This document shows positions 31,140 to 40,672 of a stretch of 64,000 nt of DNA, one piece after another. Position 1 is the stretch's first letter. Each line of letters starts with the position of its first letter. The translations under genes and the position numbers were made by a program. Where the stretch lies: assembly GCA_024128875.1 (NCBI GenBank), contig JAMYFF010000004.1, positions 124,001 through 188,000 of the forward strand, read 5' to 3'. The notes below the pieces were generated by a model, which saw only the letters and a program-made list of their open reading frames with translations, searched no databases and had not been told where the DNA came from. Source of the DNA: Salinilacustrithrix flava (GTDB lineage: Bacteria > Actinomycetota > Acidimicrobiia > Acidimicrobiales > Salinilacustritrichaceae).

Positions 31140-33469
31140 CCGTCGTCTTCGACCTGGTCGGGGTCCAGAACCGCGACCACGGCGAACGGGGCATCGCCCG
31201 GTACGTGCTGAACACGGCCCTGGAGGTGGAGCGTCTCGCCCCCGGGCTCGTGGACCACTGGCTCCTGCGCGGCGACATGCCCGTGCCCGGCACGCTCGAG
31301 CCGCTGCTGTCCACCGGACGGGCCCGCCTGCTCACCAAGGACCGGTCCTGGCTCGACGTGGGCGAGGGCGGCGTGTTCGTCGCCGGGTCCCTGTTCGAGC
31401 TCGACGAGCCGGTGGACGACGTCCTGCCGCGGCCGTTCCGGGATCCGGCCTGGCGGCGCATGGCGGTGCTCTACGACCTCATCCCGCTGCGCTTCCCCGA
31501 GGTGTACCTCACCAACGAGGCGCTCCGGCACCCGTACCTCGCCCGAGTCGAGGTGGCCAAGGCGATGGACCACCTCCTGGCCATCAGCGAGGCCACCGCC
31601 CAGGACGCCGAGGAGCTGCTCGCCCACCCCCGGACCCGCACCACCGTCGTCGGGGCCGGCGCCGACGAGCGGTTCCGCCCCCACCCCGGCGGGCGCAGCG
31701 CCGCCATCGCCGAGATGGCGGCCCGGCCCCCGGTGCCCGGCATCCGCCCGGGCTACGTGCTGAACCCGAGCGGCATCGAGCCCCGCAAGAACATCGACCG
31801 CCTGCTCGAGGCCTACGCCTCCCTCGCGCCCGAGCGGCGGGCCGCTCACCAGCTCGTGCTGGTCTGCAAGACCAACCCCGACGAGGCCGCCCACCTCGCC
31901 GCCACCGCGGCCGAGCTCGGGGTCAGCGACCACCTCCTCGTCACCGGCTACGTCGGCGACGAGGACCTGGTGCGCCTCTACCAGGCCGCCCACCTCGTGG
32001 TGTTCCCCTCCCTGTACGAGGGGTTCGGTCTGCCGGTGCTGGAAGCCATGCAGTGCGGCGCGCCGGCCATCTGCAGCGACTCCTCGTCGCTCAAGGAGGT
32101 CCAGACCGACCCGAGCGCCCGGTTCGACCCCCACGACGTCGGTGCCATCGCCGCCGCCCTCGATCGGGTCCTGGACGACGACGTCGAGCGCGCCCGCCTC
32201 GAGGCCCAGGAGCCGCCCGAGTTCACGTGGGAGCGCGTGGCCTGCGGTGCCGTCGACCAGATCCGGCGCCTGGACGCCGAGGCCCGACGGCACCGCTCGA
32301 ACCGCCGCCCCCGGGTCGCCCTCGTCACGCCGCTGCCGCCACAGCGCTCGGGCATCGCCACCTACGCAGCCCGGATGATCGAGCACCTGAAGGACGCCGT
32401 CGAGCTCACGGTCTTCGTCGACGGCGGGCTCGAGGAGGTCACGCCCATCCCGGGGGTCGCCGTCCACGAGACGCACGCGTTCCACAGCATCGACGCGTCC
32501 GGCCGGCCCTTCGACCGCATCGTCACCTTCCTCGGGAACTCCTCGTTCCACGTCGACGCCCTCCAGCTCGTGCGCGACGTGGGCGGCACGGTGCTGCTCC
32601 ACGACGCCCGGATGACCGGTCTCTACTCCGAGGTGCAGAAGTCCCGGCCCGACCGCCTCGTCTTCGGCAGCGTCGGCATGACCGTGGGCACCCGCTACCC
32701 CGACCGGTATCGCAAGGCCATCGAGATGCAGTGGATCATCCCGCCCGACCTGGCCGCCCAGTCCGGCGTCCACCTCCTGGCCGAGATCGTCGCGGCCGCC
32801 GACCAGGTGCTCGTCCACTCCGAGTACGCCGCCACCCTCACCGAGCTCGACACCGGGGTGCGCCCCGCGGTGGCCTTCCCCATCCCGTGCATCGAGCCCC
32901 GAGGCGTGGGCGCAACCGTCGACCCCGACGACCACCGGCTGGTCAGCGTCGGCATCGTGTCGCCCACCAAGTGCCCCGACGTGCTGATCGACGCCATGGC
33001 CGAGGTGCGCCGACGCATCCCCGATGCCACCCTGACCTTCGTCGGCGACGGCCCCGAGGACCACATCGCCGATCTCCGCCGCCGCATCGACGACCTCGGC
33101 CTCACCGACGCGGTGACGCTCACCGGCCACGTGGACGACGAGACCTTCGACCGGATGCTCGCCGAGGCGGCCGCCGCGGTGCAGCTGCGGGCCTTCACCA
33201 ACGGCGAATCCTCCGCTGCGGTGATGGACGCCCTGAGCGCCGGCGTGCCGACGGTGGTGACCGCGCTCGGCGCCATGACCGAGCTGCCGGACGACGCGGT
33301 CGTCCACGTGCGCCCCGGCGCCACCGCTGACGAGCTGGCCGACGTCCTGTGCGGCCTGCTCACCGACCCTCGCCGGCGCCGTGCCCTCCGAGCCGGCGCC
33401 CACGCCTACGCGGCCGCCAACGGCTTCGAGCACGCCGCCCACCGCCTGCTGGAGGCCCTCCGTGTCTGA
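31136..33469 (+). CDS. Double-domain GT4-type glycosyltransferase
   Basis: 777 residues from GTG 31136, about twice the size of a normal GT4 enzyme. Two complete GT-B units lie in tandem. Unit 1 (about 1-385) has VVFDLVGVQNRDHGERGIARY, NPSGIEPRKNIDRLLEAYA and EGFGLPVLEAMQCGAP. Unit 2 (about 390-777) has VALVTPLPPQRSGIATYAARM, VSVGIVSPTKCPDVLIDAM and GESSAAVMDALSAGVPTVV. Each has the acceptor-side N-domain and donor-side EX7E-like motif; unit 2 keeps Glu then Asp at that motif (E-S-S...D). Such fusions add two sugars in succession. It is coupled to methyltransferase genes on both sides by 4- and 8-nt overlaps. Confidence 0.92.
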   Translation: MTVVFDLVGVQNRDHGERGIARYVLNTALEVERLAPGLVDHWLLRGDMPVPGTLEPLLSTGRARLLTKDRSWLDVGEGGVFVAGSLFELDEPVDDVLPRPFRDPAWRRMAVLYDLIPLRFPEVYLTNEALRHPYLARVEVAKAMDHLLAISEATAQDAEELLAHPRTRTTVVGAGADERFRPHPGGRSAAIAEMAARPPVPGIRPGYVLNPSGIEPRKNIDRLLEAYASLAPERRAAHQLVLVCKTNPDEAAHLAATAAELGVSDHLLVTGYVGDEDLVRLYQAAHLVVFPSLYEGFGLPVLEAMQCGAPAICSDSSSLKEVQTDPSARFDPHDVGAIAAALDRVLDDDVERARLEAQEPPEFTWERVACGAVDQIRRLDAEARRHRSNRRPRVALVTPLPPQRSGIATYAARMIEHLKDAVELTVFVDGGLEEVTPIPGVAVHETHAFHSIDASGRPFDRIVTFLGNSSFHVDALQLVRDVGGTVLLHDARMTGLYSEVQKSRPDRLVFGSVGMTVGTRYPDRYRKAIEMQWIIPPDLAAQSGVHLLAEIVAAADQVLVHSEYAATLTELDTGVRPAVAFPIPCIEPRGVGATVDPDDHRLVSVGIVSPTKCPDVLIDAMAEVRRRIPDATLTFVGDGPEDHIADLRRRIDDLGLTDAVTLTGHVDDETFDRMLAEAAAAVQLRAFTNGESSAAVMDALSAGVPTVVTALGAMTELPDDAVVHVRPGATADELADVLCGLLTDPRRRRALRAGAHAYAAANGFEHAAHRLLEALRV

Positions 33470-34376
33470 TCGCTCCTTCTTGCGCCGCCGCAAGCCCGGC
33501 CTGCCCGACGTCGACCTCCAGGCCGTCCCGCTCAACGCCGCCTGCCTGGTCGAGGACTTCGCCGCCCTCGAGGGCTGGATGCGCCACGTGTTCCCGTGGG
33601 GCCAGGACGTCCACGGCCGCCGCTATCCCCGCGGTGCCGAGTACCGCAAGCACTGGGAGGTCGTCCAGGCGGCCCGCGCCCTGTCCGCCGGCGGCGTGCT
33701 CCGCCCCGATGCCGAGGTGCTCGGGGTCGGGGCCGGCACCGAGCCCACCGTGTTCTGGCTCACCAACCACGTGAAGCGGGTGTTCGCCACCGACCTGTAC
33801 CTCGCCGGTGGCTGGGAGGAGTCCGCCAGCCAGCGGATGCTCACCGAGCCCGGGTCGGCGTGGCAGGGGGAGTGGAACCCCCGCCGCCTGGTCGTGCAGC
33901 ACATGGATGCCCTCGACCTGCGCTACGAGGACGACTCCTTCGACGCCATCTTCTCCTCGAGCAGCATCGAGCACTTCGGGACCCACGACGACGTGGCCCG
34001 CAGCATCCGGGAGGCCCACCGCGTGCTCAAGCCCGGCGGCGTGCTGTCCGTGTCGACCGAGCTGCGCATCGCCGGTCCCGGTCCCGGCCTGCCCGACATC
34101 CTCATGTTCGACCGCGAGCAGCTGGCGGCCTGCGTCACGGATGCGGCGCCCTGGGAGCCGATGGACCCGATGCGGCCGTCCCTGCCGGACCCGGCGCTGG
34201 CGGTGGACTTCGCCGACGCCGCCGCCGACGTGCAGGCCCACGTCGCCGAGCACGGCGAGATCAAGTGGGCCGACCTACGCTGGTCCCGCTACCCGCAGGT
34301 CGTGCTGCGGCACCTGGACTACGACGACGAGCGCATCTGGACCAGCGTGCACCTGGCCCTCCGCAAGCCTCGCTGA
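33462..34376 (+). CDS. SAM-dependent methyltransferase
   Basis: 304 residues from GTG 33462, which overlaps the glycosyltransferase stop by 8 nt and has GGAGG upstream. Visible are AEVLGVGAGTEPTVFWL (SAM loop), VFATDLYLAGG, MDALDLRYEDDSFDAIFSSSSIEHFG and EAHRVLKPGGVLSVSTELR. A class I methyltransferase of the Methyltransf_11 kind, likely acting on sugars made by the neighbouring glycosyltransferases. Confidence 0.9.
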   Translation: MSDRSFLRRRKPGLPDVDLQAVPLNAACLVEDFAALEGWMRHVFPWGQDVHGRRYPRGAEYRKHWEVVQAARALSAGGVLRPDAEVLGVGAGTEPTVFWLTNHVKRVFATDLYLAGGWEESASQRMLTEPGSAWQGEWNPRRLVVQHMDALDLRYEDDSFDAIFSSSSIEHFGTHDDVARSIREAHRVLKPGGVLSVSTELRIAGPGPGLPDILMFDREQLAACVTDAAPWEPMDPMRPSLPDPALAVDFADAAADVQAHVAEHGEIKWADLRWSRYPQVVLRHLDYDDERIWTSVHLALRKPR

Positions 34377-34433
34377 CTTCCGGTTCTGCTCAAGTCCACC
34401 CCTCCAGGGTGCCGATGAAGGAGGCGATCACGA

Positions 34434-35774
34434 ATGTCGCCCCTCCGCACCCGCCGCACCCTCGCCGTCCTGGCTGCGCTCGCCCTGAGCCTGCCGGTGG
34501 CCACCGGTGTCGCCGGCGCGCTCCCGACCGAGCCGCCGCCGGACTGGGACAGCGCCGAGGTCGTCGAGCTCCCCGAGGAGCCCGACGCCCAGCTGATGCC
34601 CACCAGCGGTTACCCCGACGTCCCCGGCGTCGACCTGCTGGGGCTGGGCTACCAAGGCGAGCCCCTCGACGCCGAGCTGCTCGACCGCATCGGCGCCCCG
34701 CTCCCCGAGGATCCTGAGGCGCGCATCGGGGAGATCTCGGTCCGCCTGGAGATCGGCCCCGGCCAGCGCGACGGCCTCGCCGAGGCCCAGGAGCTCCTGC
34801 GCACCGCCGTGGCCACGCTCGGCCCGGGCGCCGAGCAGCTGCGCGGCGCCCTCGCCGTGGCCCAGCGCCACGAGGCCGAGGCCACCACCCGTGCCTCCGA
34901 AGCCCGGCAGCGCCTGAGCTCTCGCACCGAGGCCCTGGCCACCCACCGCCAGGACATGGCCGAGGTCGCGGTCGCCGCCTACGTCAGCCCGCCCGACGCC
35001 GACGTCCTCGCCCAGGTCCTCGGCGGCGCGGCCACGACCACCAGCGACCTGAGCGCCGGTGTGCTCTTCTCGGCCAAGGCCGACCACGACGGCCTCGTCC
35101 GGGACGAGCTCGAGGTCTCCATCGCCGTGGCGAAGGAGCGCCTCGCCGCCGCCCGCACGGTGGTGGCGGCTGCGACGGCCCGCACCACCGCCACCGCCAC
35201 GTCCCTCGCCGAGGCCGAGACCCGGCTCGACGCCCACCGGCTGGCGCTCGAGCTGGTGGAAGCCGCCCGTCTGACGATCGAGGAGCAGCTGCCCGCCCTC
35301 CAGGCCGATCTGGACCGCACCATCGAGGAGACCTGGGGTCGCCTCGAGGAGCTCATCGGCATCGACGTCACGGCCCTCGGTGGGGTCCCGACCACCGTGG
35401 TGAAGGGCATCACCATCCACCCGGCCATCGCCCCCCGCCTGCACGCCCTGCTCGAGCACGCCCACGCCGACGGCGTGCCCCTCGGCGGCTGGGGCCACCG
35501 GTCGACCGAGCGCCAGATCGAGCTCCGCCGCAAGCACTGCGGCCCGACGCCCGAGGACATCTTCCTCAAGAAGGCCTCGGCGTGCTCGCCGCCGACCGCC
35601 AAGCCGGGCAAGTCCATGCACGAGAGGGGCCTGGCCGTGGACTTCCACCTGGCCGGTCGCAGCATCTCGACCCGCTCGTCGCCGGGCTACCTGTGGCTGG
35701 CCGAGCACGCCGCCACCTACGGCTTCTACAACCTGCCCAGCGAGCCCTGGCACTGGTCGGTCAACGCCAAGTAG
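34434..35774 (+). CDS. Secreted M15 (VanY-like) peptidase with long coiled coil
   Basis: 446 residues; AAGGAGG precedes ATG 34434. A signal peptide (1-30, ending AGALP) is followed by a long helical Ala/Glu-rich region (about 100-290) that should form a coiled coil, like the regulatory arms of division-associated hydrolases. The C-terminal M15 domain has the zinc and catalytic residues in SMHERGLAVDFHL (His, Asp) and EPWHWSVN (His). Family members trim D-alanine from peptidoglycan stem peptides. The conserved Arg of the family probably lies in GWGHRSTERQIELR. Confidence 0.9.
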   Translation: MSPLRTRRTLAVLAALALSLPVATGVAGALPTEPPPDWDSAEVVELPEEPDAQLMPTSGYPDVPGVDLLGLGYQGEPLDAELLDRIGAPLPEDPEARIGEISVRLEIGPGQRDGLAEAQELLRTAVATLGPGAEQLRGALAVAQRHEAEATTRASEARQRLSSRTEALATHRQDMAEVAVAAYVSPPDADVLAQVLGGAATTTSDLSAGVLFSAKADHDGLVRDELEVSIAVAKERLAAARTVVAAATARTTATATSLAEAETRLDAHRLALELVEAARLTIEEQLPALQADLDRTIEETWGRLEELIGIDVTALGGVPTTVVKGITIHPAIAPRLHALLEHAHADGVPLGGWGHRSTERQIELRRKHCGPTPEDIFLKKASACSPPTAKPGKSMHERGLAVDFHLAGRSISTRSSPGYLWLAEHAATYGFYNLPSEPWHWSVNAK

Positions 35775-35807
35775 CCGGAACCCGTTCCGAGTGCGGTGCG
35801 CTGGTTG

Positions 35808-35865
35808 GGAACTGGCAGCGGCCACGGAACAGAAACCCCGCCGTTCCGTGTCCGCTGCCAGTTCC
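35808..35865. terminator. Long hairpin between convergent genes, bidirectional terminator or dispersed palindrome
   Basis: Arms of 23 bp (35808-35830 and 35843-35865) pair with one mismatch around a 12-nt loop. It sits between the convergent M15 peptidase and glycosyltransferase genes, as a two-way terminator would. One arm (GTTCCGTG-N-CCGCTGCCAG) recurs almost exactly at 59690-59708, so it may belong to a dispersed repeat. Confidence 0.6.
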
Positions 35866-35886
35866 GGTCCGGTTGCGCTCGTCGCT

Positions 35887-37197
35887 TCAGTCGTTGCGGC
35901 CCTCGAGGTCGGCGATCCGCTCCTCGAGGTGGCGCAGGTCGGTGCGCAGGCGGTCGATGACCTCGTCGAGGTGACCGGCGACCGGCTCGACCTGCCAGGC
36001 GGTGACCCGGGCGATGAGGCGCTTCACCTGGGGGATGCCGGGTCGGGCCGAGTCGGTGGATGCCCGGGGCGTGTGGTGCAGTCGGTCGGCCTCGAGCGGG
36101 GCGCGGCCGCCGTCGTCGGCACGCTCGCGGATGAGGCGCTGGATGGCCGCCTGCTCACGGGGCACGTCGGCGGCGTCCCGCGCTGTCTCGGCGCCGAGGG
36201 CCAGCCCGGCGACCTCGGCCATGGCCGCGGCGAGGGCGTCGTCGTCGGCCACCACCCGGGACCCGGCGGGGGCCTGGGCGGCGAGGCCACCGACGTCGGT
36301 GGCGATCACCGGCACGTCGTAGATGCCGGCACGCTCGATGACCGATGAGGACCAGATCTCGCGGTAGGGCAGCACGAGGCAGTCGGCGGCAACCAGCCAC
36401 CGGTCGAACTCCTCGTCGCTGACGTAGCCCGGGCGGAACTCGGCGCCGCCGACCCGGCGGCAGAGCGAGTCGAGCTCCTCGCGGTAGTCGAGCAGATCGG
36501 GGTGGTCGATGCGGATGTCGCCCACGACGTAGATGCGGGCCCGGCCGTCGGGGTCGTCGAGGCGATCGAGGGCGCGGACGCCCCGGTCGAACCCCTTGTG
36601 GCGCTGCACGAACCCGATGGAGAGGAACACGAAGGCGTCGGCCGGCACGCCGAGGCTCGCCCGGGCGTCCTCGCGGGTGGTCTCGGTGCGGCGGGAGAAG
36701 TTGATGCCGTGGTCGACCAGCGTGACCGTCCCCGGCGCCAGGTCGAAGGCCTCGGTGAGGCGCTGCTGCTCGGGCTCGGTGTGGACGGTGACCGCGGCCG
36801 CCGCGGACAGAGCGGCGTGCCCGAGCCGCCGCGCCTGGGGATCGCCGGCGGGCTCGTCGTACTCGATCTCGTGGACCCGCAGCTCGACCTTGGTGACCGA
36901 GCACAGCACCCGCAGCAGGCCCCAGACCGCCAGGCGCTCCCGTCGGCCCCGGCAGGCGCCGAAGAGCAGCTCCGGGTACAGCTGGAGCACGACGCGGTCG
37001 TAGCCGCGGGCGAAGCGGATCAGCCGGCCCATGCCGAGCGCGGAGCCGAGGCGGAGGTGGTGCTGGGCTGCCGACGGCAGCGGGGAGAGCACCTCCATGT
37101 CCCGACCGGCGGCGCGGGCGGCGGCGACCTCCTGCACGGCGTAGTTGGCGATGCCGTCTCGGTAGGGCGCGTACGGCGTGACCATCAGCTCGGTCAT
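35887..37197 (-). CDS. GT4-type glycosyltransferase with C-terminal coiled coil
   Basis: 436 residues from ATG 37197. The GT-B fold is seen in MVTPYAPYRDGIANYAVQEV, VFLSIGFVQRHKGFDRGVRAL, YVVGDIRIDHPDL and the donor-side SSSVIERAGIYDVPVIATDVGG. After about residue 375 comes an Arg/Glu-rich tail with a heptad pattern (LDEVIDRLRTDLRHLEERIADLEGR), as often found in cell-surface glycan enzymes that assemble with partners. It overlaps the upstream glycosyltransferase by 4 nt. Confidence 0.9.
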   Translation of the reverse strand: MTELMVTPYAPYRDGIANYAVQEVAAARAAGRDMEVLSPLPSAAQHHLRLGSALGMGRLIRFARGYDRVVLQLYPELLFGACRGRRERLAVWGLLRVLCSVTKVELRVHEIEYDEPAGDPQARRLGHAALSAAAAVTVHTEPEQQRLTEAFDLAPGTVTLVDHGINFSRRTETTREDARASLGVPADAFVFLSIGFVQRHKGFDRGVRALDRLDDPDGRARIYVVGDIRIDHPDLLDYREELDSLCRRVGGAEFRPGYVSDEEFDRWLVAADCLVLPYREIWSSSVIERAGIYDVPVIATDVGGLAAQAPAGSRVVADDDALAAAMAEVAGLALGAETARDAADVPREQAAIQRLIRERADDGGRAPLEADRLHHTPRASTDSARPGIPQVKRLIARVTAWQVEPVAGHLDEVIDRLRTDLRHLEERIADLEGRND

Positions 37198-38438
37198 CGG
37201 GCACCCCCTTCCGCGGCCGGGGCACTGCCGGTTCCGGAGGTCCAGTCGAGCAGGAGCTGGTCGACGCGGTCGCCGATGCGGGTGGGGTCGTAGTGCTCCA
37301 CGACGTAGTCGCGGCCCGGGGCGGCCATGGCCCCGAAGGCGTCGGGATCGGCACCGACGAGGGCGAGGGCCTCCATCAGCTCCCGCTGGCTGCGATAGGT
37401 GACCCCGGCGCCGGAGCGCTGCACGTGCCACCGCACGACCTCGCTGGCGTCGTTGGCGATCACCGGCGTGCCGGCGCCCCACGCCTCGAGCACGGTGCGG
37501 GAGAAGCTCTCGAGCGCGGACGGCTGCACGTACGCGGCCGCAGCCGCCATGGCGTCGTTGCGCTCGTCGTCGGAGACGAAGCCGAGGTCGAGGACGCGGT
37601 CGGCGGGCAGCCCGGGCGGCAGGTCGACCTCGCCGACGCCGGAGGTGACGAGGCGCAAGCCGGCGCTGCGGTGCACCCGGCGGAACGCGTCGAGCAGCTC
37701 GGTCCAGCCCTTGGCCCACTCGCGCCGCCCGGCGTAGTAGATGAACGGGCCGTCGATGCCGTGCCGGGCCCGGAACCCGTCGGGGTCGTAGCGGTCCGGG
37801 AGGGTGATGGCCGACCCGACGACCTCGGTGCGCGCGGGGAGGCGGAACAGGCGCTCGGCCAGCTCGGCCTCGGGGTCGGACAGGAAGAAGATGCCCCGGG
37901 CCCCGGAGAACAGCGGCTGGTAGATGTCGAGGTAGGCGGCGGGCTCATCGTGCAGGCAGGGCATGAGGATCGTGCGCTCGGGTCGGATCTGGCCGACGGC
38001 GAACGTGGTCCAGAACATGTAGGGCGCCAGCACGATGGCCCGGTACGAGGCGCCGTGGTCGAGCACGTGGTGCCACAGCCCGCTGACCCGGAGGCTGTCG
38101 TTCATCCACAGCTGCTGCTCGGCCAGGGTCAGCTTGGCGCCCGAGAGGAGCCGGTCGCCGAGGACCTTGCGGTGGATGCCCGGCGTGTCGGTCTGGGTCT
38201 CGAAGCGCCGCACGGTGACGTCGCCGTCTCGGCTCGTGCCGGCCGGGTACTCGTTGGCCCAGGTGAAGTGGTCGCGGGCGCAGGTGGTGAGGATCTCGAC
38301 CTCCCACCCACGTGCCGCCAGCATGTGCGCGGTCTCGGAGATGACCGCCTCGGCGCCGCCGACGACCTCGGGGCCGTAGCGGGGCGGGACGAGGGCGATC
38401 GTGCCGGATCGGTCGGCGTCGGCGTCGGAGTCGGTCAT
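37194..38438 (-). CDS. GT4-type glycosyltransferase
   Basis: 414 residues. GT-B signatures are ALVPPRYGPEVVGGAEAVISETAHMLAARG (acceptor side), FIYYAGRREWAKGWTELLDAF, DLGFVSDDERNDAMAAAAAYVQPS and ALESFSRTVLEAWGAGTPVIAND, containing the EX7E pair. It shares 4-nt overlaps with the ABC ATPase gene before it and the glycosyltransferase after it, so the exporter and sugar transferases are one operon (40584 to 35887, minus strand). Confidence 0.92.
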   Translation of the reverse strand: MTDSDADADRSGTIALVPPRYGPEVVGGAEAVISETAHMLAARGWEVEILTTCARDHFTWANEYPAGTSRDGDVTVRRFETQTDTPGIHRKVLGDRLLSGAKLTLAEQQLWMNDSLRVSGLWHHVLDHGASYRAIVLAPYMFWTTFAVGQIRPERTILMPCLHDEPAAYLDIYQPLFSGARGIFFLSDPEAELAERLFRLPARTEVVGSAITLPDRYDPDGFRARHGIDGPFIYYAGRREWAKGWTELLDAFRRVHRSAGLRLVTSGVGEVDLPPGLPADRVLDLGFVSDDERNDAMAAAAAYVQPSALESFSRTVLEAWGAGTPVIANDASEVVRWHVQRSGAGVTYRSQRELMEALALVGADPDAFGAMAAPGRDYVVEHYDPTRIGDRVDQLLLDWTSGTGSAPAAEGGAR

Positions 38439-39643
38439 GGCGTGCGCTGCCCCGTGCTGTGCTCGACCTCGATGTCCAGCTCCACCCGTCCGATGATGGG
38501 CCGGCCGCTGAACACGTCGAATGTGCAGGCCTCGAGGTCCTGGTCGTACTGGAACGTCTCCGACGGGTCCTGCAGCACCAGGCCGACGCGGTAGGAGCCG
38601 TCGAGGAACGGCAGCTGGTCGATGCGGAACCGGACCGAGCCGGTGCCGTCGAGCGCCTCGAGGTCGTGGCCCAGCAGGTCGAAGGTGCTGGCGTTGAGCA
38701 TCTGGACGCCGTCGTGGGTGGTGATGACGATGCGGGCCCGCGCCGAGGGGACGAGGTCGGCAGCCACGTAGCGCAGCTCGATGGTGACGCCGTCGCCGGG
38801 ATGGACCGTGTCACTGCCGTCGTCGGCCGTGGCCGTCGCACCAGCGATCCGGAGGGCGCCGCCCGCTGCCGCGGCTGCCGCTTCGGCCAGCACCGGGTCG
38901 GTGGAGCCGCTCGACGCGTGCAGGGCGTGACGGAAGACGCGCACCGCCTCCGCGGTGTCGCCGACGTGCAGGGAGTGGCCGTGGTCGAGCACCAGGGCCC
39001 GGTCGCAGAGCTGGATGACCTGGTCGGGGGAGTGGGTGACCAGCACGATGGTGCGGCCCTCGGTCTGGAAGCGCCGGACCCGCTCGAGGCACTTGCGCTG
39101 GAAGTTCTCGTCACCCACGGCCAGCACCTCGTCGACGAGGAGCACGTCGGGCTCGAGGTTGACGGCCACGGCGAAGCCGAGCCGGGCGTACATGCCCGAG
39201 GAGTAGTACTTGACCTGCTGGTCGATGAACTCCTCGAGCTCGGCGAAGGCAACGATCTCGTCGAAGATGCGGGTGACGTGCTCCCGGCTGAAGCCGAGGA
39301 TGGATCCGTTGAGGAACACGTTCTCCCGGCCGGTGAGGTCGGGGTGGAAGCCGGCGCCGAGCTCGAGCATGGCGGCCATGCGGCCTCGCACCCGGATCTC
39401 GCCCGAGGTGGGGCGGATGGTGCCGGCGATGCACTTGAGCAGCGTGGACTTGCCCGACCCGTTGTGCCCGAGGAGCCCGATGGTCTCGCCCTGGGCGACC
39501 TCGAGGTCGATGTCGTGGAGGGCGTCGAACTCCTTCACCTCGTTCTTGCGGAAGTAGAGGAGGCGCTCCTTGATGCTCTTGTTCGGTTCGGTGTGCCGTC
39601 GGAAGCGCTTGGTGACCCCGACGATCTCGATCGCGGGCTCCAT
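38435..39643 (-). CDS. wzt: Polysaccharide ABC exporter ATPase with C-terminal carbohydrate-binding domain (Wzt-like)
   Basis: 402 residues. The ATPase part (1-250) has LLGHNGSGKSTLLKCIAG (Walker A), LELGAGFHPDLTGRENV, YYSSGMYARLGFAVAV (signature) and VLLVDEVLAVGDENF (Walker B), all typical of the O-antigen/teichoic-acid exporter ATPases. The extra domain (about 275-402) looks like the beta-sandwich Wzt-C module (VTIELRYVAADL, GSVRFRIDQLPFLDGSYRV, FDVFSGRPIIGRVELDIE), which in characterised systems recognises the finished, often methylated, chain end. That fits the methyltransferases nearby. Confidence 0.93.
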   Translation of the reverse strand: MEPAIEIVGVTKRFRRHTEPNKSIKERLLYFRKNEVKEFDALHDIDLEVAQGETIGLLGHNGSGKSTLLKCIAGTIRPTSGEIRVRGRMAAMLELGAGFHPDLTGRENVFLNGSILGFSREHVTRIFDEIVAFAELEEFIDQQVKYYSSGMYARLGFAVAVNLEPDVLLVDEVLAVGDENFQRKCLERVRRFQTEGRTIVLVTHSPDQVIQLCDRALVLDHGHSLHVGDTAEAVRVFRHALHASSGSTDPVLAEAAAAAAGGALRIAGATATADDGSDTVHPGDGVTIELRYVAADLVPSARARIVITTHDGVQMLNASTFDLLGHDLEALDGTGSVRFRIDQLPFLDGSYRVGLVLQDPSETFQYDQDLEACTFDVFSGRPIIGRVELDIEVEHSTGQRTP

Positions 39644-40584
39644 CACAGCTCTTCGCCGAGGTCGGCCTCGAGCTTCCCGAAGATCTTCACGCCGATGACG
39701 AGGACCACCGCGGCCATCGCCCCGGAGATGGCGAGGTTCTCCAGGTACCACATGCCGGATCGGCCGAGGAGGAAGTCGAAGTTGGCCGCTGCCTGGGTGC
39801 CGATCTCGTGGGTCGGGTTGTAGATCACCCGCTGGAACGTGGTGACGACCGGGATCATGGGGTTCAGCATGGCGAGGCGGTCGGTGATGCCCCGCTCGGC
39901 GAGCAGGTCGCCCACGAGGTCGAACTGGTACACGATCGGCGTCAGCCAGAACCAGGCCAGGAACACCAGCTCGAGGAAGTGCTGCACGTCGCGGTAGTGG
40001 ACGTTGACCGCCGAGAGCACGATGCCGAGGGCCGCCGACCACAGGACGGTGACGGCCAGCGCCGGGATGAGCAGGGGCAGGTACTCCCAGGCCGGCGCGC
40101 GCTGGAACACCACCAGGGCGATGACGAGCACCACGAACTGGAAGAAGAAGTTGATGAGGGCCGCGCCGATGGCCGACAGCGGCAGGATCTCCCGCGGGAA
40201 CCACACCTTCTGCACGAGCGGGCCGTTGCCCGTGATGGAGATCGTGGCCCCGGTGGTGCCGGTCGAGAACATGGTCCAGGCCAGCAGCCCGCTGAGGAGG
40301 AAGACGCCGTAGAGCGGCACGTCGGTGCGCAGCAGCACGGCGAACACGATGCTGAACACGACCAGGTACAGCAGCGGGTTCAGGAGGGTCCAGAGGAACC
40401 CGAGGATGCTGTCCTTGTACTTGATCTTCAGCTCGCGCCGGGTGAGCGAGCCGAGCAGCTCGCGGTACTCCCAGATCCGCCGGCCCCGCTGCAGGAAGCC
40501 CGGCGCGACCGTGCGGTTCTCACGGACTTCGTAGTGCGAACGCCGAGCAGACGGCTCATGGCGTTCGGGGGTGGCGGCGGTCAC
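39643..40584 (-). CDS. wzm: Polysaccharide ABC exporter permease (Wzm-like)
   Basis: 313 residues from GTG 40584, preferred because the longer frame to 40737 has a low-quality Pro/Arg leader; no strong ribosome site supports either. ABC-2 type permease: RRELKIKYKDSILGFLWTLLNPLLYLVVFSIVF is the conserved start, followed by about six membrane segments and the GNGPLVQKVWFPREILPLSAI motif. The stop and the ATPase start share one base (TGATG). It exports lipid-linked glycan across the membrane together with the ATPase. Confidence 0.92.
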   Translation of the reverse strand: MTAATPERHEPSARRSHYEVRENRTVAPGFLQRGRRIWEYRELLGSLTRRELKIKYKDSILGFLWTLLNPLLYLVVFSIVFAVLLRTDVPLYGVFLLSGLLAWTMFSTGTTGATISITGNGPLVQKVWFPREILPLSAIGAALINFFFQFVVLVIALVVFQRAPAWEYLPLLIPALAVTVLWSAALGIVLSAVNVHYRDVQHFLELVFLAWFWLTPIVYQFDLVGDLLAERGITDRLAMLNPMIPVVTTFQRVIYNPTHEIGTQAAANFDFLLGRSGMWYLENLAISGAMAAVVLVIGVKIFGKLEADLGEEL

Positions 40585-40672
40585 GGAAGGTGCACACTCC
40601 GTCTCGGGGCAGCCGCCGATGGTACCGGCTCGTGCCGTTCCGACCGCACTTGCCGGACCGGCCGGGAGGGCC

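Noticed and set aside
31103..33535. 810-codon open frame opposite the double glycosyltransferase
   Set aside because: Long only because of high GC; composition is low-complexity and the plus-strand gene is certain.
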